Below, in pieces: positions 17,366 through 26,382 of a DNA stretch of 64,000 nucleotides. Origin of the DNA: Xanthomonas sp. DAR 35659. Its GTDB lineage: Bacteria; Pseudomonadota; Gammaproteobacteria; Xanthomonadales; Xanthomonadaceae. Within the stretch, counting starts at the first letter, position 1, and each line of letters opens with the position of its first letter. A program made the position numbers and the translations under genes. Where the stretch lies: NCBI RefSeq assembly GCF_041242975.1, contig NZ_CP162488.1:1664001-1728000 (forward strand), in the 5' to 3' direction. The notes beneath the pieces are model-generated. The model saw only the letters and a list, made by a program, of their open reading frames with translations. It did not search any database and had not been told where the DNA came from.

Positions 17366-19206
17366 GCGGCGGGCGTCTCCAGGTCGTAACCCCAATGCGC
17401 GGCCACCGGCTGCAGGATCGGCAGGGCGCTGGCCAGCCACGGCGCATACGCGTGCCAGCGGTCCACCGCGCGCCGGTTCACCGGTTCCACCACCTGCGAA
17501 TAGCTGGGCGTGCTGATATAGCCCTTGCGCGCGGCATGCTCGCTGAAGCCGGCCAGGAACTCGGGCTGGGCGATGCCGAGGAAGCCGCCGATGCGCTGCA
17601 CCTGCGCCGGGAAATCGGCCACGGTCTCCTCGTACTTGAGGATCAGCAGGTCGGGTTGCAGCAGCGCCTGGTGGTGAATCCAGAAGCGCATCGCGTTGAC
17701 GTAGCTCTTGGCCAGGCGTTCCAGGGTCGAACACAGCACCATGAATGCCGGGGAGCGGAAGTTCTGCATGTAGCAGCTCAGCAACACGTCGCAGGGATGG
17801 CGCAGGGCCAGGATGATCTTCGCATTGGGAAACAGGCGCATGATCATCGGCAGGCGCAGCATGTTGAGCGGATTCTTGTCGACCAACTGCTGGCCCGGCG
17901 CCAGCGCGATGACCTTGGCGATCTCCGACCAGTACACCTGCCGCATCGCCTCGACCTGGGCGTTGTCCAGTGCGTCGAGATCGTAGGGGTACTGCTTGCC
18001 CTGCGCTTCCATCCACTCGATGCAGTTCTGCACGATGGCGCGCTCGTCCATTGACGCGTAGTTCGGATGCGCATCGAGCATCTGCTCCAGCATGGTAGTG
18101 CCCGAGCGCGGGAAGCCCACGATGAAGACCGGCGAGGCGCCAGCGACCGGTGCCGTGTCGCGCACGTCTGCGTAGCGTGCTTGCGCTTGCTCCAGCCATG
18201 CGTTGGAGCTTTGCAGCGGCTCATCCCCCGATTGGACGATGCCGGGCATGCTGCCCGCGGCGATCTTCAGTTGGATCGCATGCGCTTTGCCCAACATCTC
18301 CATCGCTTCGGCGGTGTCGCCTTGCTTGTCCGCAATGCCGCCGAGCATGAAATAGGCATTGGCCTGTACCTGCACGGGCGGCCGCAGTTGCAGCAGTGCG
18401 TTGACCGTGCTGCGGGCCGCGGCGTGATCCTTGCGGCGCAGCGCGAGCGACGCTTGCAACTGCAACATCTCCATCCGCACCTGCGGGCCGTGCTGGCTGG
18501 CCGACGCTGCGATCTGTTGCAGCAGTGCGCTGCCCTGGTCGAGCCGGTTGGTGCGCTCGTACAGCTGAGCCAGCCTGATCAGACGTGCTGCGGGTGGAGA
18601 CTGGTCCTGCGGTGCCGGTGCAAGCAGGGCCTCGGCCTCCTCGATTCTTCCGACCTGGATCAGCGCGCTCGCCAGTTCTTCGAGCAGTTCGTCGGACAGT
18701 GGTGGCCATGCCCATAGCGGCGGCAGCAGGCTGCTCGCACGTTGCGCGTCGCCACATGCGAAGCAGGCGGCCGACGCGTGGATGCGTGCCTCCGGCTGCG
18801 TCGGATCCAGTTCGACGGCATCCAGGAAGCGGTGACGGGCGCGCGCGACATCGCCCATCTCCATCAACAGTAGGCCGTAGTCGACAAGATGATGTTGGGT
18901 GTTTGGCGCCAGCGCCAGTGCCCGCAGATAGGCACGCTCGGAGGAGGTGTAGTCGCCGAGGGTGCGCAAGACCTGGCCGAGGTTGGCCCAGTGCGCGGGT
19001 TCGCTCGGTTCACGTTCAGTCAGTGTTCGATAGATCGCGGCAGCCTCTGCAAAGTCGCCGCTCTGTTGCAGGGCCATCGCCAGCAGCGTGCTCCAGGACG
19101 TGTCTGCGGGCGTTGTGGCCAGTGCTTCTCGGCAGATTGTAGCGGCCGCGCCGCTTTCGCCTTGCTCGATCAATTGGATAGCGGATTTCAGGTGCGGTTG
19201 GGTCAT
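17362..19206 (-). CDS. TPR-repeat sulfotransferase
   Basis: 614 residues. About residues 1-330 are tetratricopeptide repeats (for example A-E-A-A-A-I-Y-R-T-L and W-A-N-L-G-Q-V-L-R-T-L-G-D-Y). The C-terminal half is a PAPS sulfotransferase with the 5'-phosphosulfate loop G-F-P-R-S-G-T-T-M-L-E near residue 365 and the 3'-phosphate segment L-R-H-P-C-D-V. It transfers sulfate from PAPS to an unknown acceptor; the TPR part suggests a protein or peptide acceptor. It lies 78 bp downstream of the TonB receptor gene but behind a strong terminator, so its expression may depend on readthrough. No strong ribosome site precedes the ATG. Confidence 0.88.
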   Translation of the reverse strand: MTQPHLKSAIQLIEQGESGAAATICREALATTPADTSWSTLLAMALQQSGDFAEAAAIYRTLTEREPSEPAHWANLGQVLRTLGDYTSSERAYLRALALAPNTQHHLVDYGLLLMEMGDVARARHRFLDAVELDPTQPEARIHASAACFACGDAQRASSLLPPLWAWPPLSDELLEELASALIQVGRIEEAEALLAPAPQDQSPPAARLIRLAQLYERTNRLDQGSALLQQIAASASQHGPQVRMEMLQLQASLALRRKDHAAARSTVNALLQLRPPVQVQANAYFMLGGIADKQGDTAEAMEMLGKAHAIQLKIAAGSMPGIVQSGDEPLQSSNAWLEQAQARYADVRDTAPVAGASPVFIVGFPRSGTTMLEQMLDAHPNYASMDERAIVQNCIEWMEAQGKQYPYDLDALDNAQVEAMRQVYWSEIAKVIALAPGQQLVDKNPLNMLRLPMIMRLFPNAKIILALRHPCDVLLSCYMQNFRSPAFMVLCSTLERLAKSYVNAMRFWIHHQALLQPDLLILKYEETVADFPAQVQRIGGFLGIAQPEFLAGFSEHAARKGYISTPSYSQVVEPVNRRAVDRWHAYAPWLASALPILQPVAAHWGYDLETPAA

Positions 19207-19217
19207 TCGGATCTACC

Positions 19218-19252
19218 AAAGAAAAGGGCCGCGCGAATCCTTCGCGCGGCCC
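19218..19252 (-). terminator. Terminator between the TonB receptor and sulfotransferase genes
   Basis: A perfect 12-bp stem (19226-19237 with 19241-19252) with a 3-base loop and minus-strand tail TTTTCTTT. It ends 12 bases before the sulfotransferase ATG. Confidence 0.85.
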
Positions 19253-19283
19253 GTGTTTCACACCAATAGCGCGATTAACTGGA

Positions 19284-22196
19284 TCAGAAGTTCATGCTGT
19301 AGCGAGCCCACAGGTAGCGGCCCACGGTGTCGAAGCTGTTCACGTCCGTGTTCGCGTTCAGCACGTTGTTCTGGTACATCATCGGCGGCTGCTTGTCGAA
19401 CACGTTGTCCAGGCCGACCTCCACCTTCGAATTGAACCACGGCAACGCGTAGTTCACGCTGACGCTGTGCATGAGGTAGGCACCGTAGCCCTTCTCGTAG
19501 CAATACTGCTGGAACTCCGCGTCCGACGGGTTGCACGCGCCGTCCACGCTGACGCGCTGGCGGAGGTCGTCGTTGCCGATCTGGAACGGCCCGACATAGC
19601 GAATGCGCCAGCTCGCGCCGAAATCGCCCTTCTGCCAGTTGACAAACAGGCGGCCGCGCACCCTGGAGTACAAGCCGTAGCTCTTGTTGTACGTTCCCGC
19701 GATGTGCGTCACAACGTTGTTCGGGTTGCTGGGGTTGGTGTTGTTGTCGTAGCGGGCAATGTAGGTGCCGTCCAGGCCAAAAACGAACGAGCCGTAATTG
19801 GTGTCCTGCAGGCGGTAGCGCAGTGCCAGATCCCAGCCCTTGGCATCCAGACGGCCGAGGTTCACGATCGGCTCCTGAATGTAGTCGACCTGTCCATCCG
19901 GGAAGCGATGAATGAGCGGGCAGAACGGGCTGCTGTTGTCCGAATAGCAAACGTCGCTGACGATTTGCGCGTCGGCACGCGCAATCGTGTCGTTCAAATA
20001 CAGGCGCCAGTAGTCCAGGCTGGCCGAGAAGCCAGGCAGCCATTCCGGGTCGTACACCACGCCCCAGTCGAACGACTTACCCTTTTCCGGCTTCAGTTCG
20101 AAACCGCCGGCGACACCGCCGGACCACACGCCGGTGGTCTGCGAGTTCCCGGTCGAGGTGATGCCCGTGTCGCCCGGAATGGCGGTCGCGCCGCTGCCCG
20201 CGCCGCAGGCGCTCTCGTGATCGCGCGGAACGCCGGCCGCGCCGTAACCCAGGCAGGGGTCGCGGAAGGTCGGCGCATCGCCGGCCGGACCTGCGTACAA
20301 GTCGTCGATGGTCGGCACGCGGAACACTTCGGCGACGGTGCCGCGCAGCAGCAGGTTCTCGATCGGACGCCATTCCAGCTGGACCTTGCTGTTGGTGCTG
20401 TCGCCGAATGTGTTGTAGTCGGAGTAGCGCGAACCCAGCGTCACCGCGAGCAGGTGCGCGAACGGAACTTCGGAGAGCAGCGGTACGTACAGTTCGCCGT
20501 AAACTTCGCTAACATTGTATTTGCCGCCCAGCGGCGAACTGCAGGCTTCCTGGGAAATGAAGCAGTTACCGTATTGGTTGGCCAGGGCGATGTAATCAAC
20601 CGAGCTCTTTTGAGACTCCTCGCGCCAGGCCGCTCCCACCGCCAACTGCACGCCGCCGGCCGGTAGCGTGAACAGTTCGCCGCTGGCATTGGCTTCGAAG
20701 CTGCGCGATTGCCGCGTCGTGGAGAACGACGGACGGGACTCGTAATCGGTCAACGTCGAGATCGTCTGAGGGTCGTTGATGTTGAAGATGTTGAGCGGCA
20801 CGCAACCGGAGATGACGGCGCCGGGACTGCCGCACTTGACCACGCCATCGCTATCCTGGAACGACGGGCCCAGCGCGTCGCGCAGGCCGTTGTAGAACAC
20901 ATACCCATAGCTGGTGTTGTCGCGCTTGTAGTGGCCATAGTTCATGGCCGCGTCCCACTTCCAGGTGCTGTCGCCCACGAAGCCTTCCAGGCCGATGACG
21001 ACCTGATCAGTCACCGTGCTGTAGTAGGAACGGCGCTGGCCTAGCGACGTGAAGCGGCTCAGCAACTGGCTGTAGCTGTTGCTGTTGTTGTCCGCGCCGA
21101 AATTGATGCCGAACGGATTGTAGAAGTTGTCGGCGGAGACAATGACCTTGTCGCCGCGCGCGTCGAATGGCAGCGCGGCGATGGCGAAATTCGAACTGGT
21201 CTTGTTGTGGTAAACCTGCGCGAAGGCGTTGATGCTGTCGGTGATCTGGTAGTTGGCCAGGAAGAACGCGCTGGTGCGTTCCTGCGGCGTCATGATCAGG
21301 TTGGTGGCCTGGTAGTTGTAGGAGTCGCGAGCACCCGAATAGCATCGGTAGTCGCTCTGCGAGGCACCGCTGGCACCGGGGATCAGCGTGACGCTGCCGC
21401 AGCCGCCATACTGAGCCTGAAGCGGCTCCGGCAGCGAGATGCGTCCCCCTGGATTGCGGCTGGAGCCGCCGATACTGACGCTGCCGCCGGACAGGTAGGT
21501 TGCGTCCTTTGAGTACTTCCGGTCTGCGGAGGAAATGGCATCGAACTTGTTGTAGTTCAGCCCGACCATGAGGTTGCCGCGGTCGCCCACCTGGCCGAAG
21601 GTCAGGGAGCCGCCGCTGCGCGCGCCATCGCTTAGGTGGGTCGCCTGACCGTAGTCGACGCTGACCGCCAGGCCTTCGAAGTCCTTGCGCAGGATGAAGT
21701 TGACCACGCCGGCGACCGCGTCGGAGCCGTACACGGCCGAGGCGCCGCTGGTCAGCACTTCGATGCGCTCCACCGCGGTGGCGGGGATCGAGTTGACGTC
21801 GTTGTTGACGATGCGGCGGCCGTTGACCAGCAGCAGCGTACGCTCATCGCCCAGGCCGCGCAGATCGACCGACGACTTGCCGTCGCCGCCGCCGTTGTTG
21901 ACCGCCGGGTTGGTCGGCGCGCCGGACATCGCCGGGAGTTCCTGCACCAGGTCGCCAAGGGTCAGCTTGCCGGTCTGTTCGATCGCGGCGCGATCGATCA
22001 CCACCACCGGGCTGGCGGTTTCGGTCTCGACGCGGGCCACGCGCGAACCGGTGACCTGGATCGTGTCCAGGGTCTTGGAGGGATCGCTGGAAGTGCTGTC
22101 CTGGGCAGCCGCCGCGCCCGTGCCGAGCAGGGCGGTGGTGCCAGCGGCGAGCGCGAACGTGATGGCGTCGCGCAGGCGATGGGTCTTGCAATTCAT
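19284..22196 (-). CDS. TonB-dependent outer-membrane receptor
   Basis: 970 residues. Signal peptide of about 32 residues ending A-A-A-A-Q; TonB box-like D-T-I-Q-V-T-G at about 43-49; plug domain to about 190 (with L-V-N-G-R-R-I and S-A-V-Y-G-S-D-A-V-A-G-V-V-N); then a 22-strand barrel ending in a C-terminal aromatic (S-M-N-F). The long, Gly/Asn/Ser-rich loops resemble the large carbohydrate or peptide receptors of Xanthomonas rather than small siderophore receptors. It imports an unknown ligand with TonB energy. A Clp-type site lies 146 bp upstream. Downstream genes encode a sulfotransferase and an oxygenase. Confidence 0.93.
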   Translation of the reverse strand: MNCKTHRLRDAITFALAAGTTALLGTGAAAAQDSTSSDPSKTLDTIQVTGSRVARVETETASPVVVIDRAAIEQTGKLTLGDLVQELPAMSGAPTNPAVNNGGGDGKSSVDLRGLGDERTLLLVNGRRIVNNDVNSIPATAVERIEVLTSGASAVYGSDAVAGVVNFILRKDFEGLAVSVDYGQATHLSDGARSGGSLTFGQVGDRGNLMVGLNYNKFDAISSADRKYSKDATYLSGGSVSIGGSSRNPGGRISLPEPLQAQYGGCGSVTLIPGASGASQSDYRCYSGARDSYNYQATNLIMTPQERTSAFFLANYQITDSINAFAQVYHNKTSSNFAIAALPFDARGDKVIVSADNFYNPFGINFGADNNSNSYSQLLSRFTSLGQRRSYYSTVTDQVVIGLEGFVGDSTWKWDAAMNYGHYKRDNTSYGYVFYNGLRDALGPSFQDSDGVVKCGSPGAVISGCVPLNIFNINDPQTISTLTDYESRPSFSTTRQSRSFEANASGELFTLPAGGVQLAVGAAWREESQKSSVDYIALANQYGNCFISQEACSSPLGGKYNVSEVYGELYVPLLSEVPFAHLLAVTLGSRYSDYNTFGDSTNSKVQLEWRPIENLLLRGTVAEVFRVPTIDDLYAGPAGDAPTFRDPCLGYGAAGVPRDHESACGAGSGATAIPGDTGITSTGNSQTTGVWSGGVAGGFELKPEKGKSFDWGVVYDPEWLPGFSASLDYWRLYLNDTIARADAQIVSDVCYSDNSSPFCPLIHRFPDGQVDYIQEPIVNLGRLDAKGWDLALRYRLQDTNYGSFVFGLDGTYIARYDNNTNPSNPNNVVTHIAGTYNKSYGLYSRVRGRLFVNWQKGDFGASWRIRYVGPFQIGNDDLRQRVSVDGACNPSDAEFQQYCYEKGYGAYLMHSVSVNYALPWFNSKVEVGLDNVFDKQPPMMYQNNVLNANTDVNSFDTVGRYLWARYSMNF

Positions 22197-22342
22197 TGGC
22201 TCTCTCTCCGAATGAGGTGTGGTGGCAACTGAAGGGTGTCCAGCGGTGGCCTCGAAAAAGCGAGACCAAACATCCGCAGGGTGAACCGATAGTAACTGCC
22301 TCGTTCCGGAAATTAAAGAGTTGTTAATAACACCCGTATATA

Positions 22343-22358
22343 TGTGATGAATTTCACA
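22343..22358. promoter_or_regulatory. CRP/Clp binding site
   Basis: The palindrome TGTGA-N6-TCACA, an exact match to the CRP/Clp consensus, sits 147-162 bp upstream of the receptor ATG in an AT-rich region. A TTTAAT -10-like box on the minus strand (22317-22312) would put the site about 45 bases before the start of transcription. Confidence 0.65.
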
Positions 22359-22380
22359 CTTTCTGTTTCAGGTGGGCATT

Positions 22381-22408
22381 AAAAAAACCCCGATGAGGGG
22401 GCTTTTTT
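22381..22408 (-). terminator. Bidirectional terminator after the exported-protein gene
   Basis: A short GC stem (CCCC at 22388-22391 with GGGG at 22397-22400) flanked by seven A residues on one side and six T residues on the other, so it can end transcription on either strand; it lies 35 bp past the stop of the gene at 22443. Confidence 0.75.
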
Positions 22409-22442
22409 GGACGAAAAACGTTTTGAAACAGTGGCTTGTCTT

Positions 22443-23306
22443 TTACAAGTCCTGCTCGTAACGCACATAAGGAATGGTGCCTTCCTCGGTGCTGATGTTG
22501 TTCGGCGCGAACGGATTCTTGCCGCGGGTGATCACGTTCTCGGCGCCGACCGTCAGTTGCCCGCTCCACGGGGTGCGCCAGGTCAGGCCCACGCCCAGGC
22601 CGGACCACTTGCCGGGCTGGCCCGGCGCGTCGACCACGCGGCCGATGACGTTGGCGCTGAACGAGCCGTAGCCGCCGCCGATGCTCAGGCTCTTGCTGTC
22701 CCACTGGTCGACCAGCGCCGGCGAGGCGTCGGCGATCGGGACCAGGCGCGCTTTGGCGAAGGTACCGCCGATCGAGACGAAGCCTTCGCGGCCGATGTTC
22801 TGCTGCGCGAACACGGTCAGGTCGTTCTGCTCCATGCGCAGCGCGGGCGTCTTGGTGGCGCCCGCCAGCCATGCCGGCATGTTCTCGCGGCCGGTGCCGG
22901 CCGACAGCGACAGGCGCCCGCCGGGACGGTTGAAGGTGGTGGTCGCGGCGACGCGGTGGCTGCCGGCATCGCCGTCGTCGTCGCCCAGGCTGGCGAGCAT
23001 GCAGTGGCTGGCCAGGCCGCTGATGCTGCTCCCGCTGGCGCTGTTGCACAGCAGGCCGAGCGAGTCGCCGGAGGACAGGCCGAACGCGGCATCGAGCGAA
23101 TTGCGGCCGAAATGCCAGCGCGCCCCGACCGCCTGTTCGCCGGTCGGTTCCAGGTACAGCAAGGCCTCAACCTTGCCGCTGCCCTTGTTCCAGATCGGCA
23201 GTACCGTCCGGTCGCGCTCGCCGGGGGGCTTGCTCTGCGCATGCGCGCCCGTGGCCGCCGCGAGGGCGATCAGCAAGGCAAGTGGCAGGCGCAGTAGGGC
23301 TCGCAT
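22443..23306 (-). CDS. Exported protein of unknown function, possibly a small outer-membrane barrel
   Basis: I do not recognise a family. 287 residues with a clear signal peptide (hydrophobic 5-20, cleavage after A-H-A-Q at about 24). The mature part alternates short polar and hydrophobic stretches rich in Gly, Ser and aromatic residues (G-F-V-S-I-G-G-T-F, S-L-S-I-G-G-G-Y-G-S-F), suggesting beta strands, and ends in D-L. Two cysteines (in L-L-C-N and S-H-C-M-L) could form a disulfide. It is followed by its own terminator and lies upstream of the TonB receptor on the same strand. Confidence 0.7.
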   Translation of the reverse strand: MRALLRLPLALLIALAAATGAHAQSKPPGERDRTVLPIWNKGSGKVEALLYLEPTGEQAVGARWHFGRNSLDAAFGLSSGDSLGLLCNSASGSSISGLASHCMLASLGDDDGDAGSHRVAATTTFNRPGGRLSLSAGTGRENMPAWLAGATKTPALRMEQNDLTVFAQQNIGREGFVSIGGTFAKARLVPIADASPALVDQWDSKSLSIGGGYGSFSANVIGRVVDAPGQPGKWSGLGVGLTWRTPWSGQLTVGAENVITRGKNPFAPNNISTEEGTIPYVRYEQDL

Positions 23307-23424
23307 GGACGGTCTATGGACTGTGGGGCAGGAACGAAAGTTCCCGCTGGGCAGGTTGGAGGATGCTAGTGGGTTTATGTTTCTTTAACAAGCCAGACTC
23401 CCCGGTCCTAAAGCTCGTTCCCGG

Positions 23425-24321
23425 CTATTGCAAGCGCTCCGGCGGCGCCGGTTCAGCCGGGGTTGTCGCGAACAATACGCCGAATTCCGTCAAGGGGAAG
23501 TCATAGTGGCGGCCGCAGAACTCGCAGCGGATCTCGACCTGGCCGGTGGCCTCGGCCGCGGCGCGAGCTTCGTCTTCGCCGAGCGAACGCAGCATCGCCG
23601 CCACTCGCTCGCGCGAACAGGAGCAGCCGAAACGCAGCGGCCGGGTGCCCAGCAACTGCGTCGCCTCCTCATGGAACAGCCGGTGCAACAGGGTCTCGGC
23701 CGGCAGCGCCAACAGTTCGGATTCGTCTACGGTATCGAACAGGGCGCCGGCGCGGTTCCAGCCGTCCTCGTCGCCGGTGTCGCCCGGCAGCTTCTGCAGC
23801 AGCAGGCCGGCCGCGTGCTGGCCGTCGGCGGCCAGGATCAGCCGGGTCGGCAACTGCTCGGATTGGCGGAAGTAGTCCTCGAAGGCCTCGCCCAGCTCGG
23901 CCGCCGACAGCGCCACCAGGCTCTGGTAGCGCTGCGGTTCGCGCGGGTCCAGGCCCGGGTTCTCGATGGTGATCGCCAGCAGCGCGGCGTCGCCGAGCGC
24001 GCGCAGGTCGCGCGGGGCATCGCTGCCCTCGCGCAACTGGACGATGCCGCGCAGGGTGCCGGCCGCGGTGCACTCGGCGAACAGGGTGCGCAGCGCGCCC
24101 TCGCTGCGCAGTTGCACCGACAGGCGCCCGTCCACCTTGGTGTGGCCGGTGAACAGGGCGGCGGCCACGCAGGCCTCGCCCAGCAGCTCGGTGGCGGCGG
24201 GCGGATAGCTGGCCGGCGCGAGGATGTCGCGCCAGGCCGATGCGAGGCGCACGTGCACGCCGCGCACGCCGGCGCCGGGCAGCAGGAAGCGGGTCAGGTG
24301 GTCGTGCTCGGAAGAACTCAT
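23425..24321 (-). CDS. hslO: Redox-regulated chaperone Hsp33
   Basis: 298 residues. The zinc redox switch is visible as Cys233 and Cys235 (C-S-C) with Cys266 and Cys269 (C-E-F-C), the family's C-x-C...C-x-x-C pattern. Under oxidation and heat the zinc is lost and the protein becomes an ATP-independent holdase in the cytoplasm. I use the ATG at 24321, which begins M-S-S-S-E-H-D; the much longer open frame running to 26448 is antisense to mtgA and the glycosyltransferase and is not part of the gene. Divergent from mtgA. Confidence 0.95.
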   Translation of the reverse strand: MSSSEHDHLTRFLLPGAGVRGVHVRLASAWRDILAPASYPPAATELLGEACVAAALFTGHTKVDGRLSVQLRSEGALRTLFAECTAAGTLRGIVQLREGSDAPRDLRALGDAALLAITIENPGLDPREPQRYQSLVALSAAELGEAFEDYFRQSEQLPTRLILAADGQHAAGLLLQKLPGDTGDEDGWNRAGALFDTVDESELLALPAETLLHRLFHEEATQLLGTRPLRFGCSCSRERVAAMLRSLGEDEARAAAEATGQVEIRCEFCGRHYDFPLTEFGVLFATTPAEPAPPERLQ

Positions 24322-24402
24322 CGCGGCCTCGCTGCGCATGGGAAGATGGCGACCGCAGGATAGTGGGTCATCTCGGTGGACAAAGTCGAAGAACGCATAG
24401 CA

Positions 24403-25140
24403 ATGGGGGCGCCACGGGGCGTTGCAAGTGGCGCGGCGCTGCCGCGGCGGCGGCGCTGGTTGCGCTGGCTGCTGCTGGCGCCGCTGGTGTTCGTGCTGGC
24501 GAGCGTCTCGCAGGTGCTGGCGCTGCGCTTCGTCGATCCGCCTTTCTCGGCGATGATGCTCGAGCGTCAACTCGGCGCCTGGGGCGAGGGCGACTGGGGC
24601 TTCCGCATCGCCTACGACTGGCGCGATACCGCGCAGATCGCGCCGAGCCTGCCGATTTCGCTGGTGGCCGCCGAGGATCAGCGTTTTCCCAGCCACCATG
24701 GCTTCGATCTGGAGGCGATCGAGAAGGCGCGCGACCACAATGCGCGCGGCGGCCGCCTGCGCGGCGCCAGTACGATCAGCCAGCAGGTGGCCAAGAACCT
24801 GTTCCTGTGGCAGGGCCGCAGTTGGCTGCGCAAGGGGCTGGAGGCCTGGTACACGGTGCTGATCGAGGCGCTGTGGTCGAAGCAGCGGATCCTGGAGGTG
24901 TACGCCAATGTCGCCGAGTTCGGCGATGGGGTGTACGGGGCGCAAGCGGCGGCGCGGCACTTCTGGGGCAAGGAGGCGGCGCAGCTGAGTCCGGCACAGA
25001 GCGCGCTGCTGGCGGCGGTGCTGCCGTCGCCGCAGCGCTACGACGCCGCGCGTCCCGGTCCGTATGTCCAGCGCCGCGCCAACTGGATCCAGCGGCAGAC
25101 GCGGCAGTTGGGCGGGCCGGCGTATCTGCAGGCGCCATAG
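24403..25140 (+). CDS. mtgA: Monofunctional biosynthetic peptidoglycan transglycosylase
   Basis: 245 residues, a GT51 glycosyltransferase without a transpeptidase domain. One membrane helix spans about residues 22-41. The catalytic glutamate is Glu91 in [12 protein letters not shown], and the second signature [12 protein letters not shown] is present. It polymerises lipid II glycan strands at the periplasmic face. The ATG at 24403 is preferred to the GTG at 24376 because it gives the usual N-terminus M-G-x-x; neither has an outstanding ribosome site. Confidence 0.93.
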   Translation: MGAPRGVASGAALPRRRRWLRWLLLAPLVFVLASVSQVLALRFVDPPFSAMMLERQLGAWGEGDWGFRIAYDWRDTAQIAPSLPISLVAAEDQRFPSHHGFDLEAIEKARDHNARGGRLRGASTISQQVAKNLFLWQGRSWLRKGLEAWYTVLIEALWSKQRILEVYANVAEFGDGVYGAQAAARHFWGKEAAQLSPAQSALLAAVLPSPQRYDAARPGPYVQRRANWIQRQTRQLGGPAYLQAP

Positions 25141-25163
25141 CGCCATCGGCATGGCGCCGCGTT

Positions 25164-25300
25164 CCAGCCCCTCTCCCATTGGGAAAGCGGTTGGGGTGAG
25201 GGTACGGAGGTCCATGAGCTTGGATGGTTCGGCGGCAGGCGTACCCTCATCCGCCCCTTCGGGGCACCTTCTCCCGGCGGGAGAAGGGGAGGGGCTGCGA
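25164..25300. repeat. Composite palindromic intergenic repeat
   Basis: An outer inverted repeat (CAGCCCCTC at 25166-25174 with GAGGGGCTG at 25290-25298) encloses an inner one (GGGTAC region at 25193-25204 with GTACCCTCATCC at 25241-25252) and a perfect 9-bp hairpin near 25268-25288. The wording matches the repeat at 3161-3200. It may also end mtgA transcription. Confidence 0.6.
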
Positions 25301-25359
25301 ATCTTGCGAGGGCGCGCGCGTCGCTGGTGAACGCGCGGGGCGCTCCGTACCATCCGCGT

Positions 25360-26382
25360 ATGGAAACCGAGCGCCTGACCGTCGTCGTCACCGCCTTCAA
25401 CGAGGCGCAGACCCTGCCGTTGCTGCATCCACGCATCCTGGCCGCACTCGATGGCCTCGACGGCGTGGAGGGACGCGTGCTGTACGTGGACGACGGCAGC
25501 CGCGACGCGACTTGGGACGTGATCCAGGCGCTGGCCGCGGACGATCCGCGCGTCGGCGCGCTGCGCCTGTCGCGCAACTTCGGCAAGGAACTGGCGTTGA
25601 CCGCGGGCCTGGATTTCGTCGAAACCGGCGCGGCGATGCTGCTCGATGCCGACGGACAGGATCCGCCTGAATTGATCCCGCAGTTCGTCGCGCACTGGCG
25701 CGCCGGCTACGACGACATCTACGGTACGCGCATCGCGCGCGACGGCGAAGGCTGGCTCAAGCGCGGTACCGCGTCGTTGTTCTACCGGGTGATCGGGCGC
25801 CTGTCGAAGACGCCGATTCCGGCGGACACCGGCGATTTCCGCCTGCTGTCGCCGCGCGCGCTGGCGGCGCTGGCGCAATTGCGCGAGCGCCGCCGGTTCA
25901 TGAAGGGATTGTTCGGCTGGGTCGGATTCCGCCACCTGGCGCTGCCGTACCGGCGCGCCCCGCGTCTGGCCGGGCGCAGCAAGTTCGGTCTGTGGCGGCT
26001 GTGGAATTTCGCGCTGGAAGGCATCACCAGCTTCTCCACCGCGCCGCTGCGGGCGGCGACCTACCTGGGGCTGGCGACCGCGGCCGGCGCCTTCCTGTTC
26101 GGCACCTGGGTGGTGGTCAAGGCCGCGCTGTGGGGCGATCCGGTCGCCGGCTGGCCGACGATGATGGCGGTGATCCTGTTCCTGGGCGGCACCCAGCTGA
26201 TCGCGCTGGGCCTGATCGGCGAATACCTGGGCCGCTTGTACGAGGAATCCAAGCAGCGTCCGCTGTATCTGGTCGACACCTGGCGTGCACCGGCCGCAGG
26301 AGTATGCTCGGCCGTGCGATCCAGCGAACCGGGAGGCAGCGATGCGTACGGTACGACAGTTGTTGGGCGACAAGGGCGGTGA
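25360..26382 (+). CDS. GT2 glycosyltransferase (GtrB/ArnC-like, polyprenyl-phosphate)
   Basis: 340 residues. The N-terminal GT-A domain has V-V-V-T-A-F-N-E, the nucleotide contact V-D-D-G-S-R-D and the metal-binding D-A-D-G-Q-D. Two transmembrane helices lie at about 230-300, as in GtrB, DPM1-like and ArnC enzymes that load a sugar onto undecaprenyl phosphate at the cytoplasmic face. The ATG at 25360 is preferred to 25327. The last 41 bases overlap the CBS gene, an unusually long overlap that leaves a non-conserved tail after V-D-T-W-R. No flippase or acceptor transferase is adjacent. Confidence 0.88.
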   Translation: METERLTVVVTAFNEAQTLPLLHPRILAALDGLDGVEGRVLYVDDGSRDATWDVIQALAADDPRVGALRLSRNFGKELALTAGLDFVETGAAMLLDADGQDPPELIPQFVAHWRAGYDDIYGTRIARDGEGWLKRGTASLFYRVIGRLSKTPIPADTGDFRLLSPRALAALAQLRERRRFMKGLFGWVGFRHLALPYRRAPRLAGRSKFGLWRLWNFALEGITSFSTAPLRAATYLGLATAAGAFLFGTWVVVKAALWGDPVAGWPTMMAVILFLGGTQLIALGLIGEYLGRLYEESKQRPLYLVDTWRAPAAGVCSAVRSSEPGGSDAYGTTVVGRQGR

